A stretch of 64,000 nt of DNA from positions 186,001 through 250,000 of the forward strand of contig NZ_WWEO01000043.1 in assembly GCF_009928685.1 (NCBI RefSeq), given 5' to 3'. The stretch is from Mucilaginibacter agri (GTDB lineage Bacteria > Bacteroidota > Bacteroidia > Sphingobacteriales > Sphingobacteriaceae). Position 1 is the first letter of the stretch. Every line of letters begins with the position of its first letter. Position numbers and translations under genes: made by a program. The notes beneath the pieces were generated by a model. It saw nothing but the letters and a program-made list of their open reading frames with translations, did no database searches and had not been told where the DNA came from. Of the stretch, positions 48,353 through 55,914 are shown piece by piece.

Positions 48353-50083
48353 ATGAAATTAAAACTGACGTTGATAACAATGGCCTTTTTACCGGCGCTG
48401 TGTTTTGCTCAGAACGCCGATAAAAACGCTGTGGCCCAGCCGCACGCCAAAGCCATGACGTCGACCGATAGTTTGATGGTTAAGCAGATGTATTTTACAG
48501 CCCTGCGCGAAAAAACCATCGAGAACACAACGCTAGCCGCCGACCTTTTTACCCGCATTTTACAGATTGATGCCAATAATGATGCAGCAATGTACGAGCT
48601 GGCTAATCTGAAAAAAATAACTAAGGACGAAGCCACTGCCCAACAATTACTGGAACGTGCTACAACCTTAAAACCAGATAACGAATGGTATTGGGTAGCG
48701 CTGGCTTCCAGCTACGAAAAAAGCAATAATATCATTAAGCTCGAGAATGTGTTTACCCAGCTCATCAGGCTTAACGGTGATAACGCCGATTACTATATAG
48801 ATAAAGCTAACGCTTTATCTATCGATAAAAAATACGACGAAGCACTAGAGACTTATGATGAGTTAGAAAAAATAACCGGCCCTACCGACGATCTGCTGTT
48901 GAAAAGGCAAAAGATCTATCTGATGCAGGGTAAGGTTGATAAAGCCACAGCTGGTTTAAAAGCCGCTATTGCAGCTAATCCTAACCAGGTTAAGTATTAT
49001 TTGATGTTGGGCGAGGTTTACAATTCTAACGGGTTTGTTGATGATGCCTTAGCCACCTTTCAAAAAGCCGAAAAGATAGAGCCGCAAAACGGCTATGTGC
49101 ATCTGGAACTGGCGGATATGTATCGCAATAAAAAAAGTTACGAAGCCAGCTATAACCAACTAAAACTAGCCTTTGCCATTCCCGAATTAGGAGTAGATCA
49201 AAAACTGAGGATCATTATGGCTTATGTGCCACAGTTTCCAGATCCTAATGCCAAAGCCAGCGCGCTGGAGTTAAGCCGGATTGTAACGGTAGCACACCCT
49301 ACAGAGGCACGTGCTTTTGCTTTGTACGGCGATATGCTGGTTCAAAACCAATATTATAAAGACGCTAAAGCCCAATATCAAAAATCGCTTGCCATTAATG
49401 ATCAGGTGTATGTGGTGCACGAGCAATTGGTGCGTATAGAGATAGGGGATAATGATATAGATGCCGCAATAAAGGACGGCGAGAATGCACTTTCGCTTTT
49501 CCCTAATCAAGCCTGGATGAACTATCTGGTAGGCGTGGCCTGGATGCAAAAGAAAAATTACAACAAAGGATTAGGCTACGTAAAAAATGCAACTTCATTA
49601 GAAGTTCAGGATAAGGAGCTACTTTCGCAAAGTTATTCGGCCGTGGGCGATTGCTATCACGAACTGAAAAACGATAAACTGAGCGACGAAGCGTACGATA
49701 AATCGTTAAGCTACAATCCAGACAACGCTTATACGTTAAATAACTATGCCTACTATCTTTCGGTAAGAGGAGTAGAACTGGATAAGGCGGAGCAAATGTC
49801 GAAACACTCAAATGAGTTGCAGCCATCTACTGCATCATTTGAAGACACTTACGCCTGGATACTGTTTAAACAAAAGAAATACGCCGAAGCAAAAGTGTGG
49901 ATGGAGAAGGCTTTGGTAAATGATAAGGACCATAATGCCGTACAGGTAGAACATTATGGCGACATAATGTTTTACTTAGGTAAAGTAGAGGCTGCTGTAG
50001 AAAACTGGAAAAAGGCTAAAGCCTATGGAGGGCAGTCGTCGGTTTTAGAGCGGAAAATAAATGAGAAGAAATATATCGAATAG
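48353..50083 (+). CDS. TPR-repeat exported protein
   Basis: This 576-residue protein starts with a signal peptide (KLKLTLITMAFLPALCFAQ). Many TPR helices then cover most of its length, for example NDAAMYELANLKKITKDEATAQQLLERATTLKPD, VKYYLMLGEVYNSNGFVDDALATFQKAEKIEPQ and a final DNAYTLNNYAYYLSVRGVELDKAEQMS. The ATG at 48353 is chosen because it puts the signal peptide at the front. It probably acts as a protein-protein scaffold in the periplasm or at the outer membrane. The next gene overlaps its 3' end by 23 nt. This dut-TPR-DUF4292-EnvC order recurs in Bacteroidota. Confidence 0.85.
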   Translation: MKLKLTLITMAFLPALCFAQNADKNAVAQPHAKAMTSTDSLMVKQMYFTALREKTIENTTLAADLFTRILQIDANNDAAMYELANLKKITKDEATAQQLLERATTLKPDNEWYWVALASSYEKSNNIIKLENVFTQLIRLNGDNADYYIDKANALSIDKKYDEALETYDELEKITGPTDDLLLKRQKIYLMQGKVDKATAGLKAAIAANPNQVKYYLMLGEVYNSNGFVDDALATFQKAEKIEPQNGYVHLELADMYRNKKSYEASYNQLKLAFAIPELGVDQKLRIIMAYVPQFPDPNAKASALELSRIVTVAHPTEARAFALYGDMLVQNQYYKDAKAQYQKSLAINDQVYVVHEQLVRIEIGDNDIDAAIKDGENALSLFPNQAWMNYLVGVAWMQKKNYNKGLGYVKNATSLEVQDKELLSQSYSAVGDCYHELKNDKLSDEAYDKSLSYNPDNAYTLNNYAYYLSVRGVELDKAEQMSKHSNELQPSTASFEDTYAWILFKQKKYAEAKVWMEKALVNDKDHNAVQVEHYGDIMFYLGKVEAAVENWKKAKAYGGQSSVLERKINEKKYIE

Positions 50084-50864
50084 CCTGCTGTTGTTAAGCA
50101 GTCTGATTATAATGGCAAGCTGTCATTCCAAAAAACAATTGGTTACCCGCAACGCGGTCGACAGTTCTAATGCAAGTCACGCAGATAACGCAGCAAGTGC
50201 AGCTAAAAAGAAACTGGCTGCCATTCGTGCGCAACAAGTAAATTTTAACACCTTCGCCGGCAAGGCAAAAACAAAGCTTAACATTAATGGCAATAGCAAT
50301 GACGTTACGCTGAATATCCGCATCCTTAAAGATCAAAAAATCTGGGTTTCTATTACCGCAATTGCAGGTATAGAAGTTGCCCGCGCCTTGATCACTCCCG
50401 ATAGTATACAGGTAATGAACAGGCTGCAAAGTGTTTATATTAAAAAACCTTTCAGCTATATTTATAAATATGCCAGCCAGCAGATAAACTATAAAACGGT
50501 AGAATCATTACTGGTGGGCAACGCTATCCCCGAGTTATTAAATGATAACGGAACTTTGCAGCCATCAAACGGCAACGTAATCATCAACGGCACTTTACAA
50601 GATCTGATCTACCAGTTAACCGTAGGGCCAGATTTGAAGGTTAGCAGTACAACTTTAAACAATAATCAGGAAGAGCAATCCTTAAATATAAATTACAGCA
50701 ACTTTATACAGGCTACCAACCGCGTTATCCCTTCGCAGATTTCATTTAACTCGAAAGTGAAGGAGAAAAACATAGAAGCCAACCTAAATTATTCGAAGGC
50801 TGAGTTTGATCAGCCACTCGAATTTCCGTTCAGTGTGCCTAAGAGGTTTTCAGAGGTAGATTAA
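50061..50864 (+). CDS. DUF4292 lipoprotein
   Basis: This 267-residue protein has a lipoprotein signal (RRNISNSLLLLSSLIIMASC) with Cys at about residue 21. A DUF4292 domain follows, with VNFNTFAGKAKTKLNINGNSNDVTLNIRILKDQKIWVSITAIAGIEVARALITPDS and a repeated beta pattern. The fold is probably the LolB-like curved sheet used by lipid-binding lipoproteins, so it may handle lipids or lipoproteins at the outer membrane. It overlaps the TPR gene by 23 nt and lies just before the EnvC-like gene. Function unproven. Confidence 0.85.
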   Translation: MRRNISNSLLLLSSLIIMASCHSKKQLVTRNAVDSSNASHADNAASAAKKKLAAIRAQQVNFNTFAGKAKTKLNINGNSNDVTLNIRILKDQKIWVSITAIAGIEVARALITPDSIQVMNRLQSVYIKKPFSYIYKYASQQINYKTVESLLVGNAIPELLNDNGTLQPSNGNVIINGTLQDLIYQLTVGPDLKVSSTTLNNNQEEQSLNINYSNFIQATNRVIPSQISFNSKVKEKNIEANLNYSKAEFDQPLEFPFSVPKRFSEVD

Positions 50865-50869
50865 AATTG

Positions 50870-50877
50870 TATTTTTG
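50870..50877 (+). promoter_or_regulatory. -7 promoter element of the EnvC-like gene
   Basis: TATTTTTG ends 5 nt before the ATG at 50883, inside an 18-bp gap of an otherwise tight operon. It may be an internal promoter. Confidence 0.45.
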
Positions 50878-50882
50878 GTTTG

Positions 50883-52187
50883 ATGAAATTTTTAAGATCC
50901 CTACTCTTTTGCATGCTTTCGTTAATGGCCGTAAATGCCTTTGCACAAAGCAGTGCCGAACTAAAACGCAAGCGCGATAAGTTGAACGAGGAGCTGGAAA
51001 AGCTACAAGACGAATACCAGGAAACTGCTAAAAACAAAAAGACTACGTTAAAGCAGCTTAATATATTGAAGGCCCAGATCAGCCTTCGCGAAGAAAAGAT
51101 CAGCACCTTAAACTCAGAAGTGCGCTTATTGGGCAACCAGATTAACGAAAATACCAACAACGTACATACGCTGCAAGGCCAGCTCGATCAGTTAAAGAAA
51201 GAGTATGCTGCCATGATTGTGTTTGCCTATCACAACCAGAGCGCCTACAATAAGCTGATGTTTATTTTTGCCGCGCAGGATTTTAACCAGGCTTATAAAA
51301 GGTTAACTTATTTGCAGCAGTTCGGTAATTACCGCCAGCGCCAGGCGGAGTCTATCCAGGGCACGCAACATGAGTTGAATGTGAAGATCAATCAGCTCGA
51401 CCGCACCAAAAGTGAGCAAACTAACCTGTTGAAAGATCAGGAGAAAGAAAAGAAAACACTGGGTAAAGAGAAAGACAGCCAACTGGAAGTGGTGAGCGAC
51501 CTGTCTAAGCACCAGGGCGAGTTGAAACAACAACTTAAAGAAGCTCAACAACAAAAAGCTAAAATAGAATCGCAAATCCGTGTGGCTATCCGCCGCGAGG
51601 TAGAAGAAGCCCGCCGTAAGGCCGAAGCCGAAGCACGTGCCGCTGCCGCGCGTTTGGCTGCTGAAAGAGCAAAGGCCAATGCTGCTAATCCGGGGTCGGC
51701 ACCTAAAGAGGCTGCACCGGTTGCTGCTAAACCTTCAACCAATAGCGAGTTGCTGAATGCAACGCCAGAGTTTGCCAAATTATCAAACGACTTTTTGGGT
51801 AATAAAGGCCGTTTGCCTTGGCCGGTAGCTAACGGCGTAATCACGCAAGAGTTTGGTTTAACCTATATAGAAGGTATTAAAACAGATAACCCGGGTATCG
51901 ACATCCGCACAAATGCAGGTGCTGCGGTAAGAGCGATATTCTCGGGCGAGGTAACCAGTGTAAACAATATTAGCGGTACATACCTCGTTGTAGTTAGGCA
52001 TGGTGAGTATTTTACTGCCTACGCCAATCTTCGTTCGGTAAGTGTATCAAAAGGAGATAAGGTAGCTATTAAACAAAATCTTGGTTCTGTGGCCACAGAT
52101 GGGTCTACAGGAGAAACACAGGTGCATTTTGAGTTATATAAAGGTCAAAATGCTGTAAATCCTAAGTTATGGCTTGCTAGTCAGTAA
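50883..52187 (+). CDS. EnvC-like murein hydrolase activator (coiled coil plus degenerate LytM domain)
   Basis: This 434-residue protein has a signal peptide (KFLRSLLFCMLSLMAVNAFAQ), then a long coiled coil (about residues 22-255; ELKRKRDKLNEELEKLQDEYQ). An Ala/Pro linker leads to an M23/LytM domain (about 300-434). The metal-site residues are partly missing: NPGIDI has Asn where His is usual, and QVHFEL keeps only the second His. It therefore is probably inactive and acts as an activator of amidases in cell division, as E. coli EnvC does. The ATG at 50883 lies 5 nt after a -7 element. The tatA-like genes follow. Confidence 0.87.
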   Translation: MKFLRSLLFCMLSLMAVNAFAQSSAELKRKRDKLNEELEKLQDEYQETAKNKKTTLKQLNILKAQISLREEKISTLNSEVRLLGNQINENTNNVHTLQGQLDQLKKEYAAMIVFAYHNQSAYNKLMFIFAAQDFNQAYKRLTYLQQFGNYRQRQAESIQGTQHELNVKINQLDRTKSEQTNLLKDQEKEKKTLGKEKDSQLEVVSDLSKHQGELKQQLKEAQQQKAKIESQIRVAIRREVEEARRKAEAEARAAAARLAAERAKANAANPGSAPKEAAPVAAKPSTNSELLNATPEFAKLSNDFLGNKGRLPWPVANGVITQEFGLTYIEGIKTDNPGIDIRTNAGAAVRAIFSGEVTSVNNISGTYLVVVRHGEYFTAYANLRSVSVSKGDKVAIKQNLGSVATDGSTGETQVHFELYKGQNAVNPKLWLASQ

Positions 52188-52219
52188 ATTATATTGAACT
52201 TTGTAAAAGTTAAAATGTC

Positions 52220-52227
52220 TATATTTG
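52220..52227 (+). promoter_or_regulatory. -7 promoter element of the first tatA-like gene
   Basis: TATATTTG ends 18 nt before the ATG at 52246. A TTTG lies at 52200-52203, 16 nt upstream of the element. Confidence 0.45.
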
Positions 52228-52245
52228 TAAATTCATTCATATAAT

Positions 52246-52713
52246 ATGTTTTTTCACCCCGTATTTTTATTTCTAAACATCGGTACTCCCGAAATGATAC
52301 TGATACTCTTTGTAGCATTGTTGCTTTTTGGTGGCGAAAAGCTGCCGCAGCTTGCCAGAGGGTTAGGTAAAGGGATTCGCGATTTCAAAGATGCTTCAGA
52401 AGGCGTTAAGCGCGAACTGCATAACCAGATCAACAATTTCGAAGAGAAGAACACACCGGTTGTTGAACCAGAGCCGGATAAAGACCTGCCTGTGGTAGCT
52501 AATACCGTAGCACTTTCTGATCCGTTTGCCCCGCCGGTTGTAGAAGAACACGAAACACCAGTTGCAGAACATACTGAGGTTACCCCCGAAGCGCAACATG
52601 CAGATCTTTCTCATTTAGCGAACAATCCGGAGGTTAATCACGTATCAGAGAACCATATCAGTCTTTCTCACGTAAGTGAAGAACACAAGGCTGACGAAGA
52701 GCATAAAAGTTAA
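52246..52713 (+). CDS. TatA/TatB-family translocase protein with long His/Glu-rich tail
   Basis: This 155-residue protein has the TatA/B N-terminus: a short membrane helix (GTPEMILILFVALLLFGGEKLPQLARGLGKGIRDFKDA) with the conserved F-G hinge and an amphipathic helix. TatA/B form the pore of the twin-arginine system that exports folded proteins. The C-terminal 90 residues are unlike TatA: acidic and rich in His (EEHETPVAEHTEVTPEAQHADLSHL, then further His-Glu pairs), possibly metal-binding. A second, normal-length TatA-like gene follows 39 bp later. No tatC is in the window. Confidence 0.85.
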   Translation: MFFHPVFLFLNIGTPEMILILFVALLLFGGEKLPQLARGLGKGIRDFKDASEGVKRELHNQINNFEEKNTPVVEPEPDKDLPVVANTVALSDPFAPPVVEEHETPVAEHTEVTPEAQHADLSHLANNPEVNHVSENHISLSHVSEEHKADEEHKS

Positions 52714-52752
52714 GACACAAGAATAATATTAATCATATAAATTAAAATCATC

Positions 52753-52929
52753 ATGGGTGGATTAGGCGCACCAGAAATCATTCTGATTATCATCGCAATT
52801 TTAATTCTGTTTGGCGGAAAGAAAATTCCTGAACTAATGAAAGGTTTAGGCAAAGGCGTAAAAGAATTTAAAGATGCTCAGAATGGCGAGCACTCAGATT
52901 CTAGAAACGAAGAGAAAACAAACGCGTAA
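52753..52929 (+). CDS. tatA: Sec-independent translocase protein TatA
   Basis: This 58-residue protein is a typical short TatA: the membrane helix GAPEIILIIIAILILFGGKKIPEL with the FGG(K)K-P hinge, an amphipathic helix (MKGLGKGVKEFKDA) and a short charged tail. It forms oligomers that make the pore for Tat substrates. It lies 39 bp after the longer TatA/B-like gene on the same strand, and a strong hairpin terminator starts 51 bp later. The pair may take the TatA and TatB roles, as many Bacteroidota lack a separate TatB. Confidence 0.88.
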   Translation: MGGLGAPEIILIIIAILILFGGKKIPELMKGLGKGVKEFKDAQNGEHSDSRNEEKTNA

Positions 52930-52979
52930 TTAGTCGGCGTTTTCTGTAATATTTTATCCGGTTAGTATACCGGGTTAGT

Positions 52980-53022
52980 AAACTTATTAGTTGAAATATG
53001 CTTTCAACTAATAAGTTTTTTT
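52980..53022 (+). terminator. Intrinsic terminator of the envC-tat operon
   Basis: A perfect 17-bp stem (52980-52996 / 53002-53018) has a 5-nt loop (TATGC). A seven-base T-run begins within the right arm. The terminator ends 11 bp before the gatA ATG, so the gatA promoter must overlap it. Confidence 0.9.
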
Positions 53023-53033
53023 ATTTTTAGCCC

Positions 53034-54464
53034 ATGACTAAGACTTATACTTCTTTAAGTGAAATAAAAGGCGATCTGCTGAATGGTGATATCACTGTAG
53101 AAGGCCTGGTACGAAATTACCTGGCACAAATAAAGTCTAACGCTCATTTAAATGCTTTTAACGAAGTGTTTGAAGATGAAGCCCTAAATCAAGCTGCCGA
53201 AATTGACGGTAAAATTAAAGCCGGTACTGCAGGTAGGTTGGCGGGGATGGTTATCAGCATTAAAGATAATATCTGCTATAAGGGGCATAAAGCAACTGCA
53301 TCATCCAAAATATTGGATAATTATACAGCTATATACTCATCTACCATAGTTGAAAGGCTATTGGCAGAAGATGCCGTGATCATTGGCCGTTGCAATTGCG
53401 ACGAGTTTGCCATGGGCGCCTCTAACGAAAACTCTTACTACGGCCCGGTAAAAAACTACGCCGATGAAAGCGTTGTGCCGGGAGGTTCTTCCGGAGGTTC
53501 GGCTGTGAGTGTACAGGCTGGTATGTGCCATGCCGCTATCGGTACAGATACCGGTGGTTCTGTTAGGCAGCCAGCATCCTTTTGCGGCATGATAGGTTTT
53601 AAACCTACCTACGGCCGCATCTCTCGTCACGGTATTATTGCCTATGCCTCTTCCTTTGATCAGGTGGGTAGCATTACGCAATCGGTAGAAGATGCAGCGC
53701 TATTATTAGAAGTAATGGGCGGGCCTGATGCTTACGATAGCACCTTAATTCAAAAGTCAATCCTACAATATAGCACTGAGCTTAACCAGACTGAAAGCCC
53801 TAAAAAAATAGCCTACTTGCGCGAAGCACTAGAGCGCCCGGGATTGGACGAGCATATCAAAACTGCCTTACTCAAAGCCATAAATAATCTGAAGGCAGCC
53901 GGCCATACCGTAGAACCGGTTTCTTTTGAATACCTGGATTATGTAGTGCCAACTTACTACATATTAACCATGGCCGAAGCGTCATCTAACCTTGCCAGGT
54001 ATGATGGGGTTCATTATGGATACCGCAGCCCCAAAGCGGTAGATCTGATGTCGACTTACAAGCTATCCCGCTCGGAAGGGTTTGGTAAAGAAGTTAAGCG
54101 CCGTATTATGTTGGGCACCTTTATATTAAGCGCAGGCTACTACGATGCCTATTACACCAAAGCTCAAAGGATGCGCCGGTTGATCCGTGAAAAAACTGAA
54201 GAAATATTGGCCACTTATGACTTTATATTGACACCCACTGCACCAACTCCTGCGTTTAAGTTAGGTGTGGAGGAGAAGGATCCTGTGGTATCATATCTGG
54301 CAGATATTTTTACCGTACAAGCTTCATTGTCGGGTATGCCTGCAATTTCTTTACCTGCAAAGACTAACGAGGGCGAGTTGCCGTTTGGTTTACAACTGGT
54401 AGCCAAAAGATTCGACGAACAAGAGTTGCTGAATTTTTCAAAAAGTTTTTTAAATTTAAGTTAA
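53034..54464 (+). CDS. gatA: Aspartyl/glutamyl-tRNA(Asn/Gln) amidotransferase subunit A
   Basis: This 476-residue amidase-signature subunit of GatCAB releases ammonia from glutamine to amidate misacylated Glu-tRNA(Gln) or Asp-tRNA(Asn). The Ser-cisSer-Lys triad is visible: Lys in GMVISIKDNICYKG, Ser in VPGGSSGGSAVSVQAG and Ser in IGTDTGGSVRQPASFCG. The C-terminal PTAPTPAFKLG and GMPAISLP motifs are also typical. gatB and gatC are not adjacent. A near -7 element (TATTTTTA, last base not G) ends 4 nt before the ATG and overlaps the upstream terminator region. Confidence 0.96.
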   Translation: MTKTYTSLSEIKGDLLNGDITVEGLVRNYLAQIKSNAHLNAFNEVFEDEALNQAAEIDGKIKAGTAGRLAGMVISIKDNICYKGHKATASSKILDNYTAIYSSTIVERLLAEDAVIIGRCNCDEFAMGASNENSYYGPVKNYADESVVPGGSSGGSAVSVQAGMCHAAIGTDTGGSVRQPASFCGMIGFKPTYGRISRHGIIAYASSFDQVGSITQSVEDAALLLEVMGGPDAYDSTLIQKSILQYSTELNQTESPKKIAYLREALERPGLDEHIKTALLKAINNLKAAGHTVEPVSFEYLDYVVPTYYILTMAEASSNLARYDGVHYGYRSPKAVDLMSTYKLSRSEGFGKEVKRRIMLGTFILSAGYYDAYYTKAQRMRRLIREKTEEILATYDFILTPTAPTPAFKLGVEEKDPVVSYLADIFTVQASLSGMPAISLPAKTNEGELPFGLQLVAKRFDEQELLNFSKSFLNLS

Positions 54465-54525
54465 ATTAATTATATTAGTGATACCGAATTTAACCTTGAA
54501 TCACAGGTATTTAACACCTTTGGTA

Positions 54526-55794
54526 ATGATTAGATTTTATACTGTTTTTGCTCTAGTTCTAATTTCAAAAATAACCCTGGCCGCCGCCGGGCCGGGCTTA
54601 GAAACCGACTCTACTAACTCCACTAAAAATTTCCCGGTTACTCAGTTTCGTAGAGACACTGCTATTGCTGTGGTTACCCGTGCGAATACAGCACCTGCCG
54701 TAGCGTCAGGTGGATTTATGAAAACCCGTTTAACTTCTATCCAAAAAGAAGTGCCGTTGGATTACAACGAGTTTGTGCAGAGCTATATTGATAACTATAC
54801 CAACCGCCGCGACGAGATGGGCCGTATGATGGGCCTTGCCAAATACTATTTCCCGATCTATGAAAAAGCATTCCGCGATGCCGGGATTCCGGAAGAGATT
54901 AAATTTCTTTCTATAGTAGAATCTGCCTTGAATCCCAACGCGGTTTCAAGAGTAGGAGCAACTGGTCCATGGCAGTTTATGTCGACCACGGGGCGTACCT
55001 ATGGCTTGAATATCAACAACTATGTCGACGAACGCCGCGACCCGGTACAAGCCAGCTATGCTGCTGCTGCGTATATCAAAGATGCCTACCAGGAATTTGG
55101 CGACTGGCTTTTAGCCATTGCGGCTTATAATTGCGGTACCGGAAGTGTAGAGCGCGCTATAGAAAAAGCCAATGCGATGGACTATTGGTCTATCCGCCAG
55201 TATTTGCCTGTGGAAACCCGTGGTTACGTGCCTGCTTATATCGCAGTTACTTATTTAATGAATTATTCCGATCAGCACCACATTATAGCACAAGAGTGCA
55301 GCATGCCACTGCAAACAGATACGGTAATGATCAGGAATTTTGTGTCGCTAAATAATGTTTCCCGGGTATTGAATATCAGTTTAGATAAATTGGCGGCGTT
55401 AAATCCCTCATACTTAAAATTAGTTATCAACGGTACAGCCGCAGCGCCGAGGAAGTTAATCATCCCGCAGCAACCTAAAGATAAGTTGATAGCATTAAAT
55501 GCAGGTTTAAGTAATAACACCCTCAACGTGGCCCCCACACCTGTAATTGCCACCGCAGACTTTAGCGGGGGTGCTGTAGAAGATATTCCCGTAATACATA
55601 CCGTAAAACGCGGTGAAACTTTGGCAACTATTGCCGACAAATATGGTATAGAGTTAAACGATTTGAGAGAATGGAACCACATGCGTGGCGACAAGGCTTC
55701 GCCGGGGCAAACCATAAAACTTAACCCTACGGGTACGCAAACCGCTGCCATGGCTACTAAGTATGCTAAACCGGCTATTGCAGCAGGTTTGTAA
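54526..55794 (+). CDS. MltD-like lytic transglycosylase with LysM
   Basis: This 422-residue exported enzyme has a signal peptide (IRFYTVFALVLISKITLAAAG). An SLT domain spans about residues 100-250, with AFRDAGIPEEIKFLSIVESALNPNAVSRVGATGPWQFM (catalytic Glu in IVES) and AIAAYNCGTGSVERAI. A C-terminal LysM (VKRGETLATIADKYGIELNDLREWNHMRG) binds peptidoglycan. It cleaves the glycan strand with 1,6-anhydro ring formation during wall remodelling. The ATG at 54526 is preferred to a GTG at 54478, since it places the signal peptide first. It is followed by a strong terminator. Confidence 0.92.
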   Translation: MIRFYTVFALVLISKITLAAAGPGLETDSTNSTKNFPVTQFRRDTAIAVVTRANTAPAVASGGFMKTRLTSIQKEVPLDYNEFVQSYIDNYTNRRDEMGRMMGLAKYYFPIYEKAFRDAGIPEEIKFLSIVESALNPNAVSRVGATGPWQFMSTTGRTYGLNINNYVDERRDPVQASYAAAAYIKDAYQEFGDWLLAIAAYNCGTGSVERAIEKANAMDYWSIRQYLPVETRGYVPAYIAVTYLMNYSDQHHIIAQECSMPLQTDTVMIRNFVSLNNVSRVLNISLDKLAALNPSYLKLVINGTAAAPRKLIIPQQPKDKLIALNAGLSNNTLNVAPTPVIATADFSGGAVEDIPVIHTVKRGETLATIADKYGIELNDLREWNHMRGDKASPGQTIKLNPTGTQTAAMATKYAKPAIAAGL

Positions 55795-55823
55795 GTCAAA
55801 AAAATATTTAAATAATTAATTAA

Positions 55824-55866
55824 ATGCCCATCAGTAATATAGCTACTGATGGGCATGTTGTTTTTG
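55824..55866 (+). terminator. Intrinsic terminator after the MltD-like gene
   Basis: A 13-bp stem (55824-55836 / 55844-55856, ATGCCCATCAGTA and complement) has a 7-nt loop and is followed by GTTGTTTTT. Confidence 0.88.
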
Positions 55867-55914
55867 TACACAGTTGAAAAAGAATTGTAATTTTACCGCC
55901 TGAATTAGAGAAGA

